A stretch of DNA of 64,000 bases, from positions 93,028,137 through 93,092,136 of the forward strand of contig CM018692.1 of the NCBI GenBank assembly GCA_009363875.1, written 5' to 3'. The stretch is from Mikania micrantha. Lineage: Eukaryota > Streptophyta > Magnoliopsida > Asterales > Asteraceae. This document shows, one piece after another, positions 10,590-22,441 of this stretch. A program made the translations under genes and the position numbers. The first letter of the stretch is position 1, and every line of letters starts with the position of its first letter. The notes beneath the pieces were generated by a model. It was not told where the DNA came from. It was given only the letters and a program-made list of their open reading frames with translations, and made no database searches.

Positions 10590-11000
10590 GGCGAAGTACA
10601 GGGTTCGTGGGGCGCACAAGATCGGGCGAACCTTTCTGCATGGTTCTCTGATCACCAGCCAAACACATGGGACATGGACGAACCTGCATGGTTCGCTAAT
10701 CACCAGCCGAACCTTAAGGGGGCTTCACGAACCATGCACATGAACCTTAGGACGACGAACCATCCTAGACGAACCCTGCATGCAGCCCCGCTAACCGAAC
10801 CTATGATTCGCGAACCATCACCGAACCCAGCCACCATGCAAGATTCACTGATTGATGCCGAACCCTATAACCCTCAGCCGAACCTTCCTTAATTTCACGA
10901 ACCCATGCAAGACTAGAGAACCTATTGATCAGCCTTTAGCCGAACCTCGTGACCACCTGTGCGGCGAACCTGCATCCACGAGCCCAGAAGGGTTCGCTGC
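10590..11000 (+). repeat. CGAACC hexamer cluster in LTR A
   Basis: About fourteen CGAACC copies in roughly 400 bp, unevenly spaced and mostly preceded by A, C or G (GCCGAACC, ACGAACC). GGTTCG, the complement, occurs three times, the last in AGAAGGGTTCGCTGCCC at about 10988. Because spacing is not a multiple of three and the hexamer is read in several frames, it is not a coding repeat. It lies downstream of the TATA box and just after a donor-like site. Confidence 0.88.
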
Positions 11001-11964
11001 CCTGGGTGGCCGGATTTAGGGTTTTGTTGCTACCACTCTTGTGGTCCGGTCGAGGGTATACAGCCATTCCTTGTATCGGCCCAATGCCCTTTAGTTCGGC
11101 CCACATGATTAGATCAAGCCCAATAGGATTCTCGGCCCACTAGTCATATGTAGCCCAATTGATTAACCCAAACAATGATTATTTAGCCACCATGTTGCAA
11201 TAGGCCCAAAGCTCATCCACGACCGGCCCAATTAGAATACATTCCCATGTTGTTCAATTTGACCCATACGCATGCCCCAGGGCCCAAATAACAAATGCTT
11301 AGTCCCAATAGAAAGGGATTGGCCCATGGGATTATATCTCGGCCCAATCTTGGTCTTTTAATCCATAAATTATGAAATGATCTTGTTCGGTTTAGGTTTA
11401 ATTCAACCTAATTATGAGATCAAGTCATAAACAAAAATGCTTTAAACATTGTAACATCTCTTCAAACTACATGTTTAACAAGGTTTATCAAAATTCACAA
11501 ACACAAGTTATTGTATGCATAACAAGTTTGTGCATAAAAGAACATGACACAGTCTTTTCATGAATCAATTATCAATCAAGGGACTCAATCATGATATTCA
11601 AATCCACACAACATTCTTAAGCATGAAATCAAGTTATTCAAGATATAATAATTATCAAGTAACAATAGTCAAACGGTTAACCAAAGTCAATCAATAAATC
11701 AAAGCTATACAATCATAAATCGTATATTCTATGTATGATTACAATGATATAGGAACCAGTTAGAAGTCTTGCTTGCTAGTTGCTACTTGTTATAGTTCAG
11801 ATGTTTTATAAAAGGTTCACTAACTGTTTTACGCCAATTTTACATAAATGGTTTTAATAACTGATAAATACTTTTAAGGAATAAGTTTTATAAACTCTTT
11901 TACTAAAATCTTGTGTTTTCAATAAAATGATATTTTAAACCTTGTTATTACACAAGGACTCTAT

Positions 11965-12110
11965 TCTCGGTATTTAACCAAAGGATTTCAATTCATGGTA
12001 TTCAAGCAAGGTTTTCAATTCATGGTATTCAAGCAAGGTTTTCAAATCATGATAATCAAATAAGGCATTTCAATCAATGGTTTCAAGTCATAGTATTCAA
12101 ACACATGGTG
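11965..12110 (+). repeat. About 29-bp tandem repeat in LTR A
   Basis: Units resemble TTCAATTCATGGTATTCAAG with a CAAGGTT spacer, about five copies that decay to the right. The same array is in the 3' LTR near 21540-21680. Confidence 0.8.
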
Positions 12111-12871
12111 TTCATCGTTCTGAACAAACTTATACATACATCAAGTTACATATTCATTTAGTGTTAGTATTGGGTGATCACAACAAGGGAAAGCGGACAC
12201 GTTTGGACAGACCAAAGATGGAGTTAGCTTTTAAATTTGTTTTAAAAGCTAACTGCAGAGTTGGTTACATTATGGTTATATCAAAGTTGCTGATACATTT
12301 TCTGACTCCAAACGTAGTTTGGGACTTGATTATATGTTCGCTTTTTTAGTAAACAGTCTTTTGACTGTTTGCACACGTTTTACAGACTTGATGTTAGTTT
12401 GGGTTGCAACCATCCATGTATTTTCATTCATTGTTTTATACATATGCCTTACAATGCAGATTCATTATTTATAAATGTTAAACCTATTGTTCTCACCAAC
12501 TACTTTTGTAGTTGACAGTTACTTTTCACGTGTTTCAGGTAATCAGGTTTAGTATACTTTCAAGGACTACTAAGGAGACCGTTGTAAGATAGAACAAGAT
12601 GAAGAAACAAGCTAGGATGGATTTAGCAACACGCTTAATCCTAATTGTTTAATTGTCTTGTTTGACTCTTATTTGGTAATCATTATTTTTGGGTCTGTAG
12701 TTGTTGTTCTTTTGGTGACACAGATAGATTGTCTGTAACTAAACAATGGTCTAATATTTATGAAATCTAGTAATGCATTGTGGTTGTTCTTATTCAATAC
12801 TTGTGCATGATTCAACCATCGATCGTCACCGCGCCGTGGATTCCGGACGCGGCGCAGGGGGTGTGACAGGT

Positions 12872-12884
12872 TGGTATCAGAGCC
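12872..12884 (+). promoter_or_regulatory. Element A primer binding site
   Basis: TGGTATCAGAGCC, complementary to the 3' end of plant initiator tRNA-Met, three bases after the LTR end at 12868. Confidence 0.95.
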
Positions 12885-13084
12885 AAGGTTGTAGAGAACT
12901 AGGAAAAAACCCAATTATTAATGACCTAGACTATAACCTAAGCTACCCCATAGGACTAAGTGCTATAGGCTTGAGGATACTTAGGACTTAAGTAAACTTA
13001 AGTGAGCATTAAGTCTACATCAAGCTTGAAAGATCTTAAGGATACACTTCTAAGATTAAGTATTTAGTCAAGAAATTTGGATCG

Positions 13085-13390
13085 GGATTCTATAATTTTA
13101 GAAACCGAATTAAATTTCTCAACACATATTCATTAAAGGATTTTAGAGGCAAGGATCTGTATTCTTAGTATCCTTGATCTGAAATTCTCAATCAGAGTTC
13201 ATTAAAGAATTTCAGAGGCAAGGATCTGTATTTTTAGTATCCTTGATCTGAAATTCTCAATCATAGTTCATTAAAGAATTTAGATGCAAGGATCTGTATT
13301 CTTAGTATCCTTGATCTGAAATTCTCAATCAGAGATCGTCACAGATTTTTAGAGGCAAAGATATGTATTCTTAGTATCTTTGATCTGAAA
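13085..13390 (+). repeat. About 65-bp tandem repeat with a conserved hairpin
   Basis: Units contain GGCAAGGATCTGTATTC then TATCCTTGATCTGAAATTC at about 13150, 13219, 13277 and 13356, with a weaker first unit. CAAGGAT pairs with ATCCTTG. In the last unit both sides change to CAAAGAT and ATCTTTG, so pairing is kept. Confidence 0.85.
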
Positions 13391-13689
13391 TCCTTATCAT
13401 GTTATCATGTTCTGGTATTCATTATCATTAGGACTTCATAACCTAGAATCTATGTAACAGCATTCTCTAGTTGAAGTTCACACAAAGAGATCATTATGCT
13501 CAATACTATAAGTATTGGGAACCTAGGTTAATTTACCTAGGAAACGTATAATAAAACCTAAAGTCTTGATTTCAAGTAAATCAAGAACCACGGTTTACAC
13601 AATCATAATCATATACAAAGTACAAGAGACAATCATGAATCAATCATAATCAATCAAGAGTTGAAATCCTAGCTTCAAATACAAATGGC

Positions 13690-13800
13690 GGCCAAGCTCT
13701 GGCATACTGAGGTGGTGGTGGGCTGACGACTGGGCTGGCAGTTTGCTTGACCCTACGTAAGCCCTATATATAAGCTATCTTCAGTATGACAGGGGGAATT
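13690..13800 (+). other. Candidate structured RNA element, leader A copy 1
   Basis: CTGGCATACTGAG pairs with CTTCAGTATGACAG apart from one mismatch and a slipped base. Inside are GGTGGTGGGCT and AAGCCCTATATATAAGC, where GGGCT can pair with AGCCC. The middle stem region CTGGGCTGGCAGTTTGC is shared with copy 2. Confidence 0.7.
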
Positions 13801-14206
13801 CGGCATTCGTATTTAAAGTGAAGATTCGGGAGCAACTGAAATCATTGAACATTAGTCAAACATACGAGATACAATCATTTGAGAAACAATCATTGTGTTA
13901 ATAAACCATAGATGAGACAACCATTGTGTGGGAATCAATCAAGTTGTGAACATTCTTTAAATGTAAACCTTAAGTGAAATTCTTAAGTGATTACATGTTT
14001 AGTACTTACTAACATAGGTTAACGAGAAAAATGTAGAGCACACACATGATTTAGTTCTACATGTTAACAATTGTTAGTAAGTGCACACATAATTCAACCG
14101 TAATTCAATCATAGACTCAATCACAGTTCAACTGATCAAAGATCATGGGATTCTTAATCAATGGAACATACTTGTAAATCAATACAATCGTATTGCCAAA
14201 TGCTAG

Positions 14207-14326
14207 CAAGGGCATGATCGTGGTATATCGAAGCGGTGGTGGGCTGGCGACTGGGCTGGCAGTTTGCTTGACCCTTTTGTATGCCCTATATATAAGCTAT
14301 CTTCGGTATATTGGGAAAGTGTCAGT
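14207..14326 (+). other. Candidate structured RNA element, leader A copy 2
   Basis: TGGTATATCGAAG pairs with CTTCGGTATATTG over 13 bases using four wobbles. Outer GGCA pairs with TGTC. GGTGGTGGGC and GCCCTATATATAAGC form the fixed core. It ends about 200 bp before the gag start. Confidence 0.75.
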
Positions 14327-14530
14327 GTGTAGGTTTGGAGGAGTGAAATCATGAGACATCGTACATATTCACATGAGATGTATGCTAATAAGTTAATTGC
14401 TTATACGTGTATTTGCTCATATTACAATTGAATGATAATATTAGTAGTATGGAGATATTACTAACTTTATCATGTAAATTCAATTGTATTCTATCTCATT
14501 ACTGAACCACTTGTGGCTTCTATTTGTAGA

Positions 14531-16390
14531 ATGCCTCATCGACATGATCCCAACGGAGGGGGTTCAACAAGTGGCAACGATGATAAGATCAACAAAATTG
14601 CCCGGGCCATCGCTGTACATATGAAGGATGTTATTCTGGGTATGGTCACTGATATCACCCAGAATCTTCGGGGAAGTACCAGTGATTCAGCACACAAATC
14701 AAATGCCACTAACGCCGGAACTGCTACCTTCACTTATAAGCAGTTCAATGATGCTAAGCCTTCTAAGTACTCTGGTACTGAGGGAGCTACCAGTCTACTG
14801 CAATGGCAGGAAAGCATTGAGGATATCCTAGACTTCACTGGATGTCCGGAAAATCTGAAGGTCAAGACGGCTTCGAGCGCTTTTCACAAAGGCGCACTCA
14901 CCTGGTGGAATTCTGAGAAGAACACTAGGGGACGAGAAGTTTCTTTGGCCCTACCATGGGAAGATTTCAAGAAGGTATTGGTGGAACAGTTTTGTCCACG
15001 CCATGAACTGAAGAAACTTGAGGTGGAAATGTGGAACATAGTCCAAGACAGTGGTGAAAGCGCCAAATATACAACTCGTTTCCATGAGTTGTGCATTCTA
15101 GTGCCACATCTGGTTACTCCTCTATCCCGCAGGATAGAGAAGTACATTGAAGGATTACCCCTAGTCATCAGGGGTACTGTTATGGGGAGTAGCCCCACTA
15201 CACTGGAAGCGGAAATTCATCTTGGTGCCACTCTTACTGAAGAATATGTTAAGGCTGGTGTGCTCATTCGAAAGGGGTATAAAAGAGCACAGACTGAAGA
15301 AGGCAAGAAGCCTGAACAGCACCAACCCAAAAAGAAAAAGCAGAAACAAAAGACAATCAAGAATTTTACAGCCATGACTGTAGCTGCACCTACTCAAGCC
15401 ACTCCCATTACTGCTATTCCACAACCTGCAACGGCCAGAAAACCCTATACTGGTATGTTTCCACTTTGCACCAAATGTCAATACCATCACCTACTCACGA
15501 CCCCATGCAGAAAATGTCTCAAGTGTGGATGGATGGGACACTTGGCTGCAACATGTCGATCTGCTCATCTATCTGCTGCTACAACTACCACCGCTAATCC
15601 TGCTACTACTGGTGGAAGGGCTTGTTATAACTGTGGAGCAAAAGGACACTTCAGAAACCAGTGCCCGAAACTCAACAATGCTGCTGCAAATGCTACTGCC
15701 CGTGCCTTTGTTATCGGAACTTCCGAAGCACGTGAGGACCCGGCAGTCATCACGGGTACATTTCTCATTAATGATCACTATGTTTCTATCATATTTGACA
15801 CTGGTGCTGATAAAAGTTTTGTCTCTACTAATACTGCTTCTCTGTTTAATAAACAACCATCTATACTTCATGCTCCTTACACCATAGAAGTAGCGGATGG
15901 TAAGACAATATTAGTGAATTCAATAATTCGTGATTGTGAATTGAGAATGAACGATCATCTTTTCCTTATCGATCTCATTCCTATGACACTCGGAAGCTTC
16001 GAAGTCGTAGTAGGAATGGATTGGTTATCCAAAAACCACACCGAGATGGTATGCTCGGAGAAACTTATTCGAATTCCCCTACCGTCAGGCGAAATGATGC
16101 AAGTTTACGGCGAGAAACCCTGCCGCGGATTGAAGATTGTGTCGTGTATCAAGGCTAGGAAGTACCTGAAGAAGAAATACTTTGCGTTCCTGGCTCATGT
16201 GATAGAGAAGAAACCTGAGAAGAAAGCAGTTGGAGACGTCCCGGTCATCAGAGATTATCCGGACGTATTCCCAGAAGACTTGCCTGGACTACCACCGATC
16301 AGGCAAGTGGAATTTAGAATCGATCTCGTACCCGGAGCAAACCTAGTGGCGAAGTCACCATATCGATTAGCACCGTCTGAGATGCAGTAA
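14531..16390 (+). pseudogene. Element A gag-protease (and start of RT), stopped
   Basis: Start chosen at ATGCCTCATCG (MPHRHDPNGGG), matching the MPPRRHN start of element C. The gag matrix/capsid-like part (FNDAKPSKYSGTEGA ... WWN) is followed by a CxxC-HH-CxxC motif (CTKCQYHH) and two CCHC knuckles, CLKCGWMGHLAATC (residue about 328) and CYNCGAKGHFRNQC (about 364). The aspartic protease has IFDTGADKSFVS at about 423, with GMDWLS downstream. The frame continues to the RT start (VEFRIDLVPGA) and ends at TAA 16388-16390, where relatives have a glutamate codon, so this is a nonsense change in one long gag-pol frame. Confidence 0.93.
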
Positions 16391-19062
16391 CTGTCTAGTC
16401 AACTCCAAGAGCTTCTAGAAAAAGGTTTCATAAGACCGAGTTTCTCTCCTTGGGGAGCTCCGGTTCTCTTTGTCAAGAAGAAAGATGGTTCATTCCGTAT
16501 GTGCATCGATTACCGTGAGTTAAACAAGTTGACAGTCAAAAACAGATATCCCCTACCTAGGATCGATGATCTGTTTGATCAATTACAGGGAGCTACTTGC
16601 TTTTCTAAAATTGATCTACGATCCGGGTATCATCAGTTGCGAGTAAATGATGAGGATATACCAAAGACTGCGTTTAGGACTCGATATGGACACTACGAGT
16701 TCATGTTTATGCCATTTGGGCTGACCAATGCACCGGCAGTGTTCATGGACTTGATGAATCGAGTCTGCAGGCCATACTTAGATCAGTTTGTTATCGTCTT
16801 CATTGATGATATACTGATTTATTCAAAGACGGAGCAAGAACATGAGGATCATTTGAAGAAAGTATTAGAGCTACTAAGAGCTGAACAACTTTATGCTAAA
16901 TTCTCAAAGTGTAAATTTTGGCTAAAAGAAGTTCACTTCTTAGGGCATGTCATTAACAGGGATGGGATACACGTAGATCCAGCGAAGATTGAGGCAATTA
17001 AGAACTGGACTACCCCATCTACTCCAACAGAGATTCGTTCATTTCTGGGTCTGGCAGGCTATTACCGGAGATTCATCGCGAACTTTTCAAAGATCGCCTA
17101 GCCACTTACCACACTGACTCAGAAAAGTCAAGCTTTTATATGGGGACAGAAACAAGAAGATGCATTCCAACTTCTTAAACCGAACTTATGCACAACCTTG
17201 GACTCGGTTGTGATGATTTTATTGTCTACTGCGATGCTTCAAACCTTGGACTCGGTTGTGTACTTATGCAACGGGACATGGTGATTGCATATGCTTCAAG
17301 ACAGCTTAAGCTTCACGAGAAGAATTATACTACTCATGGCCTTGAGTTAGGGGCTGTGGTTTTTGCATTGAAGATTTGAAGGCACTACCTTTATGGTACT
17401 AAATGTGTCATCTATACAGACCACAAGAGCCTACAACACATTCTCAATCAGAAAGAACTCAAAATGAGACAACGGCGTTGGGTTGAGCTTCTAGCTGATT
17501 ACGACTATGAGATTCGTTACCATTCGGGTAAAGCCAATGTGGTGGCGGATGCTCTTAGTCGTAAGGAACCAGTCAAACCAATTCGTGTAAGAGCCATGGA
17601 GATCAACACACAACCAAACTTGAAGGACCTGATTCGTATTGCACAACAACAAGTAGTAACAGACAATCAACTTAAGGCAGACTTAGACTGCGGAATTGAG
17701 AAGAAATTAGAACCTCAATCTGATGGGGTGTTATATCTCAACGGCCGCATTTGGATTCCAAAGTTAGAAGAATTGCGCACACTCATCTGTGATGAGGCTC
17801 ATAAGTCGTGATACTCAGTTCATCCTGGGGCCGATAAGATGTACCAAGACTTACGGGTATCTTACTGGTGGCCAGGAATGAAGAAAGACATAGCATTGTA
17901 TGTGGGAAAATGTCTAACATGTTCCAAAGTCAAAGCAGAACATCAAAAGCCTTCGGGACTTCTGCAGCAACCTGAAATTCCTCAATCGAAATGGGAACAA
18001 ATTTCCATGGATTTCATAACTAAGTTGCCGAGAACTCCGCGAGGATTCGATTCGATTTGGGTGATCGTTGATCGACTCACCAAATCTGCTCATTTTCTCC
18101 CAATCCGAGAGGATTACAAAATGGAGAAGTTAGCTACTTTGTACATCAACGAAATCGTTGCGCGTCATGGTACTCCAACATCAATCATTTCTGATCGTGA
18201 TAGTCATTTCACTTCTCGCTTTTGGCAATCACTGCAAAAGGCTTTGGGAACCCGAGTAAATCTTAGCACGGCGTATCATCCCCAAACCGACGGTCAAAGC
18301 GAAAGGACTATCCAAACACTCGAGGACATGCTTCGTTCTTGTGTGATTGATTTTGGTGGGAGTTGGGATACTCATCTTCCACTCATCGAGTTTTCGTACA
18401 ACAACAGCTACCATACAAGCATTCGGTGTGCACCATTCGAAGCATTATATGGTAGAAAGTGCCGATCACCGACCTGTTGGACCGAGGTTGGTGACTCACA
18501 GGTCGTAGGACCTGAACTCATTCAAGAAACAACCAACAAGATCACAATCATTTAATCAAGGCTTAAGGCCGCAAGAGGTCGACAAAAGAGTTATGCCGAT
18601 CGACGACGGAAACCGCTTGAGTTTCAAGTCGGTGACCTAGTCTTACTCAAGGTTTCTCCCTAGAAAGGCGTTGTCCGATTTGGGAAGAAAGGGAAACTTG
18701 CACCAAGGTACGTAGGACCTTTAGAGATCCTGGAAAGGATTGGTCTCGTAGCCTACAAACTCAAACTTCCGGTGGAGGTAAGCAATGTTCACGATACATT
18801 TCATGTATCGAATCTTAACAAATGCTTGGCAGATCATGATGTTCAAATTCCACTAGAAGACATTCAGATTCAAAACAACATGCAATTCATAGAACGTCCG
18901 ATCGAAATCATGGATCATGGAGTCAAGAAACTCAAACGTAGCCGTATCCCGATCGTAAAGGTACGATGGGAGGGCAAACGTGGTGCTGAGTTCACCTGGG
19001 AACGTAAAGACCAGATGAAGCTTAAGTACCCGCATCTTTTTACAATACCTTCGGCTAGTTAA
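16391..19062 (+). pseudogene. Element A RT, RNase H, integrase and chromodomain, broken
   Basis: Same frame as gag up to 17101: RT with DLFDQLQGA, SGYHQLRV and the catalytic VIVFIDDILIYSK, both aspartates present. A TAG follows at 17099 and the frame shifts near 17180-17190, where a stretch with LGLGC coding is duplicated. From 17188 one frame runs to 19062, with stops at 17377, 17809, 18553 and 18661. It contains the RNase H block YCDASNLGLGCVL, the integrase zinc motif (HPGADKMY ... CLTCSKVKAEH), the core aspartates (MDFITK, SDRDSHFTSRFW) and glutamate region (DGQSERTIQTLED), and the chromodomain IPIVKVRWEGKRGAEFTWE ending KYPHLF. Several stops are W to TAG/TGA or R to TGA. Confidence 0.92.
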
Positions 19063-19082
19063 TTTCGGGACGAAATTCCCTT

Positions 19083-19095
19083 AACTAGGGGAGAC
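19083..19095 (+). promoter_or_regulatory. Element A polypurine tract
   Basis: AACTAGGGGAGAC directly before the 3' LTR start TGTAACATC. The same context recurs before the LTRs of E and C. Confidence 0.85.
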
Positions 19096-19266
19096 TGTAA
19101 CATCTGTGCATGTAATCATGGTAGTCATAAACAGTGATAGTACAATATGTGTTTAATTCAGTGTTTTCAATGTGATTCAAGTGTTCCTGATTGTGTTTGT
19201 GTGTGATAGGATCGTATTTAAATAGGAACCAGTATGTATTATTTATTTACAGTCGATTTTGCTAGG

Positions 19267-19384
19267 CAAGAACAGTATCGTATTATATCGAAATAGTGGT
19301 GGGATGGCGTCAGATAAGGCAGGTAGCTGGACTCTGGGGTATGCCCTATACATATACTACGTTCAGTGTAATAGGATAGTGTTA
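19267..19384 (+). other. Candidate structured RNA element, LTR A (3')
   Basis: Counterpart of 9694-9811. The stem is TATTATATCGAA with TTCAGTGTAATA; one pair is now C-A. The core GTGGTGGG and TATGCCCTATACATATAC is unchanged. Confidence 0.68.
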
Positions 19385-20174
19385 GTGCGTAGTGTTTAGA
19401 CGAATATTATGACAAACGAATTAATTAAACAATATCGTAATGCGTAAGCGAGACTGAGTATAGTTATGGGTGACGATCCATAAAGATACGAATGTTGAAC
19501 TTATAATTACGAGTAAACGACAATAAATAAATAATACGATCGAAAAACGTATGCGATTGCGGGTATACACAAAATTGTGTTAGTTTAACGGTCGGATTTC
19601 GAACGATCAAGTAATAATAAGTAAAATAACTTATTTTGCATTTTTACAATTTTGAAACTCATCAGAATGATAAGAATAATAACTCTTTTTCTTTAAGCGC
19701 GTAAAATTTCCGGAAACGCGACGAAAACGCGAACCGAGCAACCGAAACGAACCCGAATACCCCGAGGGTATATAAGAACCAAATGAGGGTGTTCCTCCTC
19801 ATTTATTGCAGCCCAACCCTGTCTCTCTACAATTTTCGTGAAACCTCTCTCTCTAGAATTCCACACTTCAAACGCCCGTATCTCGCTCGTTTCTTGACGG
19901 AATTGGATGTTCTTGGTGCCCACGCGAAGCTCGTGATCTCCTCCACCTAAAAGTACAACTGATCTGGAGATTTGTCCGACCAAAATCGAGGGATTGATGC
20001 TTGAAAAACACGAAAACTAGGGTTTTTGGTGTGTTTTTGTTGATCAACACTACAACCGTTCTAGAACCATGAAAATGTCGATCCTATACCTCCGATAATG
20101 GGTTCTGGCACAACAGCAACATGCCACAACCTCTGGAGGTGGGGGATGCTCGATGATGATGGCGAAGTACAGGG

Positions 20175-20590
20175 TTCGTGGGGCGCACAAGATCGGGCGA
20201 ACCTTTCTGCATGGTTCTCTGATCACCAGCCGAACACATGGGACATGGACGAACCTGCATGGTTCGCTAATCACCAGCCGAACCCTAAAGGGGCTTCACG
20301 AACCATGCACATGAACCTTAGGACGACGAACCATCCCAGACGAACCCTGCATGCAGCCCCGCTAACCGAACCTATGATTCGCGAACCATCACCGAACCCA
20401 GCCACCATGCAAGATTCACTGATAGATGCCGAACCCTATAACCCTCAGCCGAACCTTCCTTAATTTCACGAACCCATGCAAGACTAGAGGCGAACCTATT
20501 GATCAGCCATTAGCCGAACCTCGTGACCACCTGTGCGGCGAACCTGCATCCACGAGCCCAGAAGGGTTCGCTGCCCTGGGTGGCCGGATT
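20175..20590 (+). repeat. CGAACC cluster in the 3' LTR of A
   Basis: Same cluster as 10590-11000 with small changes; the closing GGGTTCGCTGCCC is kept. The 121-codon open frame across it is an extension of the 105-codon one in the 5' LTR and is most likely not coding. Confidence 0.88.
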
Positions 20591-22441
20591 TAGGGTTTTG
20601 TTGCTGCCACTCTTGTGGTCCGGTCGAGGGTATACAACCATTCCTTGTATCGGCCCAATGCCCTTTAGTTCGGCCCACATGATTAGATCAAGCCTAATAG
20701 GATTCTCGACCCACTAGTCATATGTAGCCCAATTGATTAACCCAAACAATGATTATTTAGCCACCATGTTGCAATCGGCCCAAAGCTCGTCAACGACCGG
20801 CCCAATTAGAATACATTCCCATGTTGTTCAATTTGACCCATACGCATGCCCAGGGCCCAAATAACAAATGCTTAGTCCCAATAGAAAGGGATTGGCCCAT
20901 GGGATTATATCTCGGCGCAATCTTGGTCTTTTAATCCATAAATTATGAAATGATCTTGTTCGGTTTAGGTTTAATTCAACCTAATTATGAGATCAAGTCA
21001 TAAACAAAAATGCTTTAAACATTGTAACATCTCTTCAAACTACATGTTTAACAAGGTTTATCAAAATTCACAAACACAAGTTATTGTATGCATAACAAGT
21101 TTGTGCATAAAAGAACATGACACAGTCTTTTCATGAATCAATTATCAATCAAGGGACTCAATCATGATATTCAAATCCACACAACATTCTTAAGCATGAA
21201 ATCAAGTTATTCAAGATATAATAATTATCAAGTAACAATAGTCAAACAGTTAACCAAAGTCAATCAATAAATCAAAGCTATACAATCATAAATCGTATAT
21301 TCTATGTATGATTACAATGATATAGGAACCAGTTAGAAGTCTTGCTTGCTAGTTGCTACTTGTTATAGTTCAGATGTTTTATAAAAGGTTCACTAACTGT
21401 TTTACGCCAATTTTACATAAATGGTTTTAATAACTGATAAATACTTTTAAGGAATAAGTTTTATAAACTCTTTTACTAAAATCTTGTGTTTTCAATAAAA
21501 TGATATTTTAAACCTTGTTATTACACAAGGACTCTATTCTCGGTATTCAACCAAAGGATTTCAATTCATGGTATTCAAGCAAGGTTTTCAATTCATGGTA
21601 TTCAAGCAAGGTTTTCAAATCATGATAATCAAATAAGGCATTTCAATCAATGGTTTCAAGTCATAGTATTCAAACACATGGTGTTCATCGTTCTGAACAA
21701 ACTTATACATACATCAAGTTACATATTCATTTAGCGTTAGTATTGGGTGATCACAACAAGGGAAAACGGACACATTTGGACAGACCAAAGATGGAGTTAG
21801 CTTTTAAATTTGTTTTAAAAGCTAACTGCAGAGTTGGTTACATTATGGTTATATCAAAGTTGCTGATACATTTACTGACTCCAAACGTAGTTTGGGACTT
21901 GATTATATGTTGGCTTTTCTAGTAAACAGTCTTTTGACTGTTTGCACACGTTTTACAGATTTGATGTTAGTTTGGGTTGCAACCATCCATGTATTTTCAT
22001 TCATTGTTTTATACATATGCCTTACAATGCAGATTCATTATTTACAAATGTTAAACCTATTGTTCTCAGCAACTACTTTTGTAGTTGACAGTTACTTTTC
22101 ACGTGTTTCAGGTAATCAGGTTTAGTATACTTTCAAGGACAACTAAGGAGACCGTTGTAAGATAGAACAAGATGAAGAAACAAGCTAGGATGGATTTAGA
22201 AACACACTTAATCCTAATTGTTTAATTGTCTTGTTTGACTCTTATTTGGTAATCATTATTTTTGGGTCTGTAGTTGTTGTTCTTTTGGTGACATAGATAG
22301 ATTGTCTGTAACTAAACAATGGTCTAATATTTATGAAATCTAGTAATGCATTGTGGTTGTTCTTATTCAATACTTGTGCATGATTCAACCATCGATCGTC
22401 ACCGCGCCGTGGATTCCGCACGCGGCGCAGGGAGTGTGATA

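Larger units (their letters stand above)
9523..12868 (+). mobile_element. Element A 5' LTR
   Basis: Starts TGTAATATCTGTGC and ends GGGTGTGACA. U3 carries the structured element (9694-9811), then the TATA box (10194), then a long transcribed part with CT-runs, a splice-donor-like ATCAAG|GTATTG at 10419, the CGAACC cluster, GGCCCA-rich sequence (11060-11350), a short tandem repeat and an acceptor-like TTTCAG at 12538. Confidence 0.95.
12885..14530 (+). other. Element A leader between PBS and gag
   Basis: About 1.65 kb without a long open frame. It holds a 65-bp tandem repeat (13085-13390) and two copies of the structured element (13690-13800 and 14207-14326). A leader of this size with structures close to gag fits an RNA packaging or translation-control region; this is inference. 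Confidence 0.75.
9523..22441 (+). mobile_element. Element A: complete Ty3/gypsy Tekay-type chromovirus
   Basis: 12,919 bp with two LTRs of 3,346 bp each, TSD GGAAG, PBS, PPT and a gag-pol region with chromodomain. Order: LTR (9523-12868), PBS, 1.6-kb leader, gag-protease, RT, RNase H, integrase, chromodomain, PPT, LTR (19096-22441). The LTRs differ by a few percent at most by eye. Long LTRs and a chromodomain that follows integrase fit the Tekay/Del clade. Six in-frame stops and one frame change make it non-autonomous. Confidence 0.95.
19096..22441 (+). mobile_element. Element A 3' LTR
   Basis: 3,346 bp, the same length as the 5' LTR. It starts TGTAACATCTG and ends GTGTGATA, so the last CA has become TA. 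TATA box at 19768-19776. The donor-like site of the 5' LTR reads GAG|GGATTG here (about 19990) and so has lost its GT. Confidence 0.95.

Noticed and set aside
10575..10892. 105- and 121-codon open frames across the CGAACC tracts (also 20098-20463 and 63367-63708)
   Set aside because: They come from the absence of stop codons in CGAACC-rich DNA; the hexamer is read in all three frames and the families share no protein sequence.
10590..11000. Pol III B-box array or tRNA-derived repeats
   Set aside because: GGTTCG matches only the B-box core; no A box or tRNA fold accompanies it, and plant initiator tRNA has a different T-loop, so pairing to the primer tRNA is unlikely.
12872..12884. tRNA gene at TGGTATCAGAGCC sites
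   Set aside because: These are LTR-adjacent primer binding sites; no cloverleaf follows.
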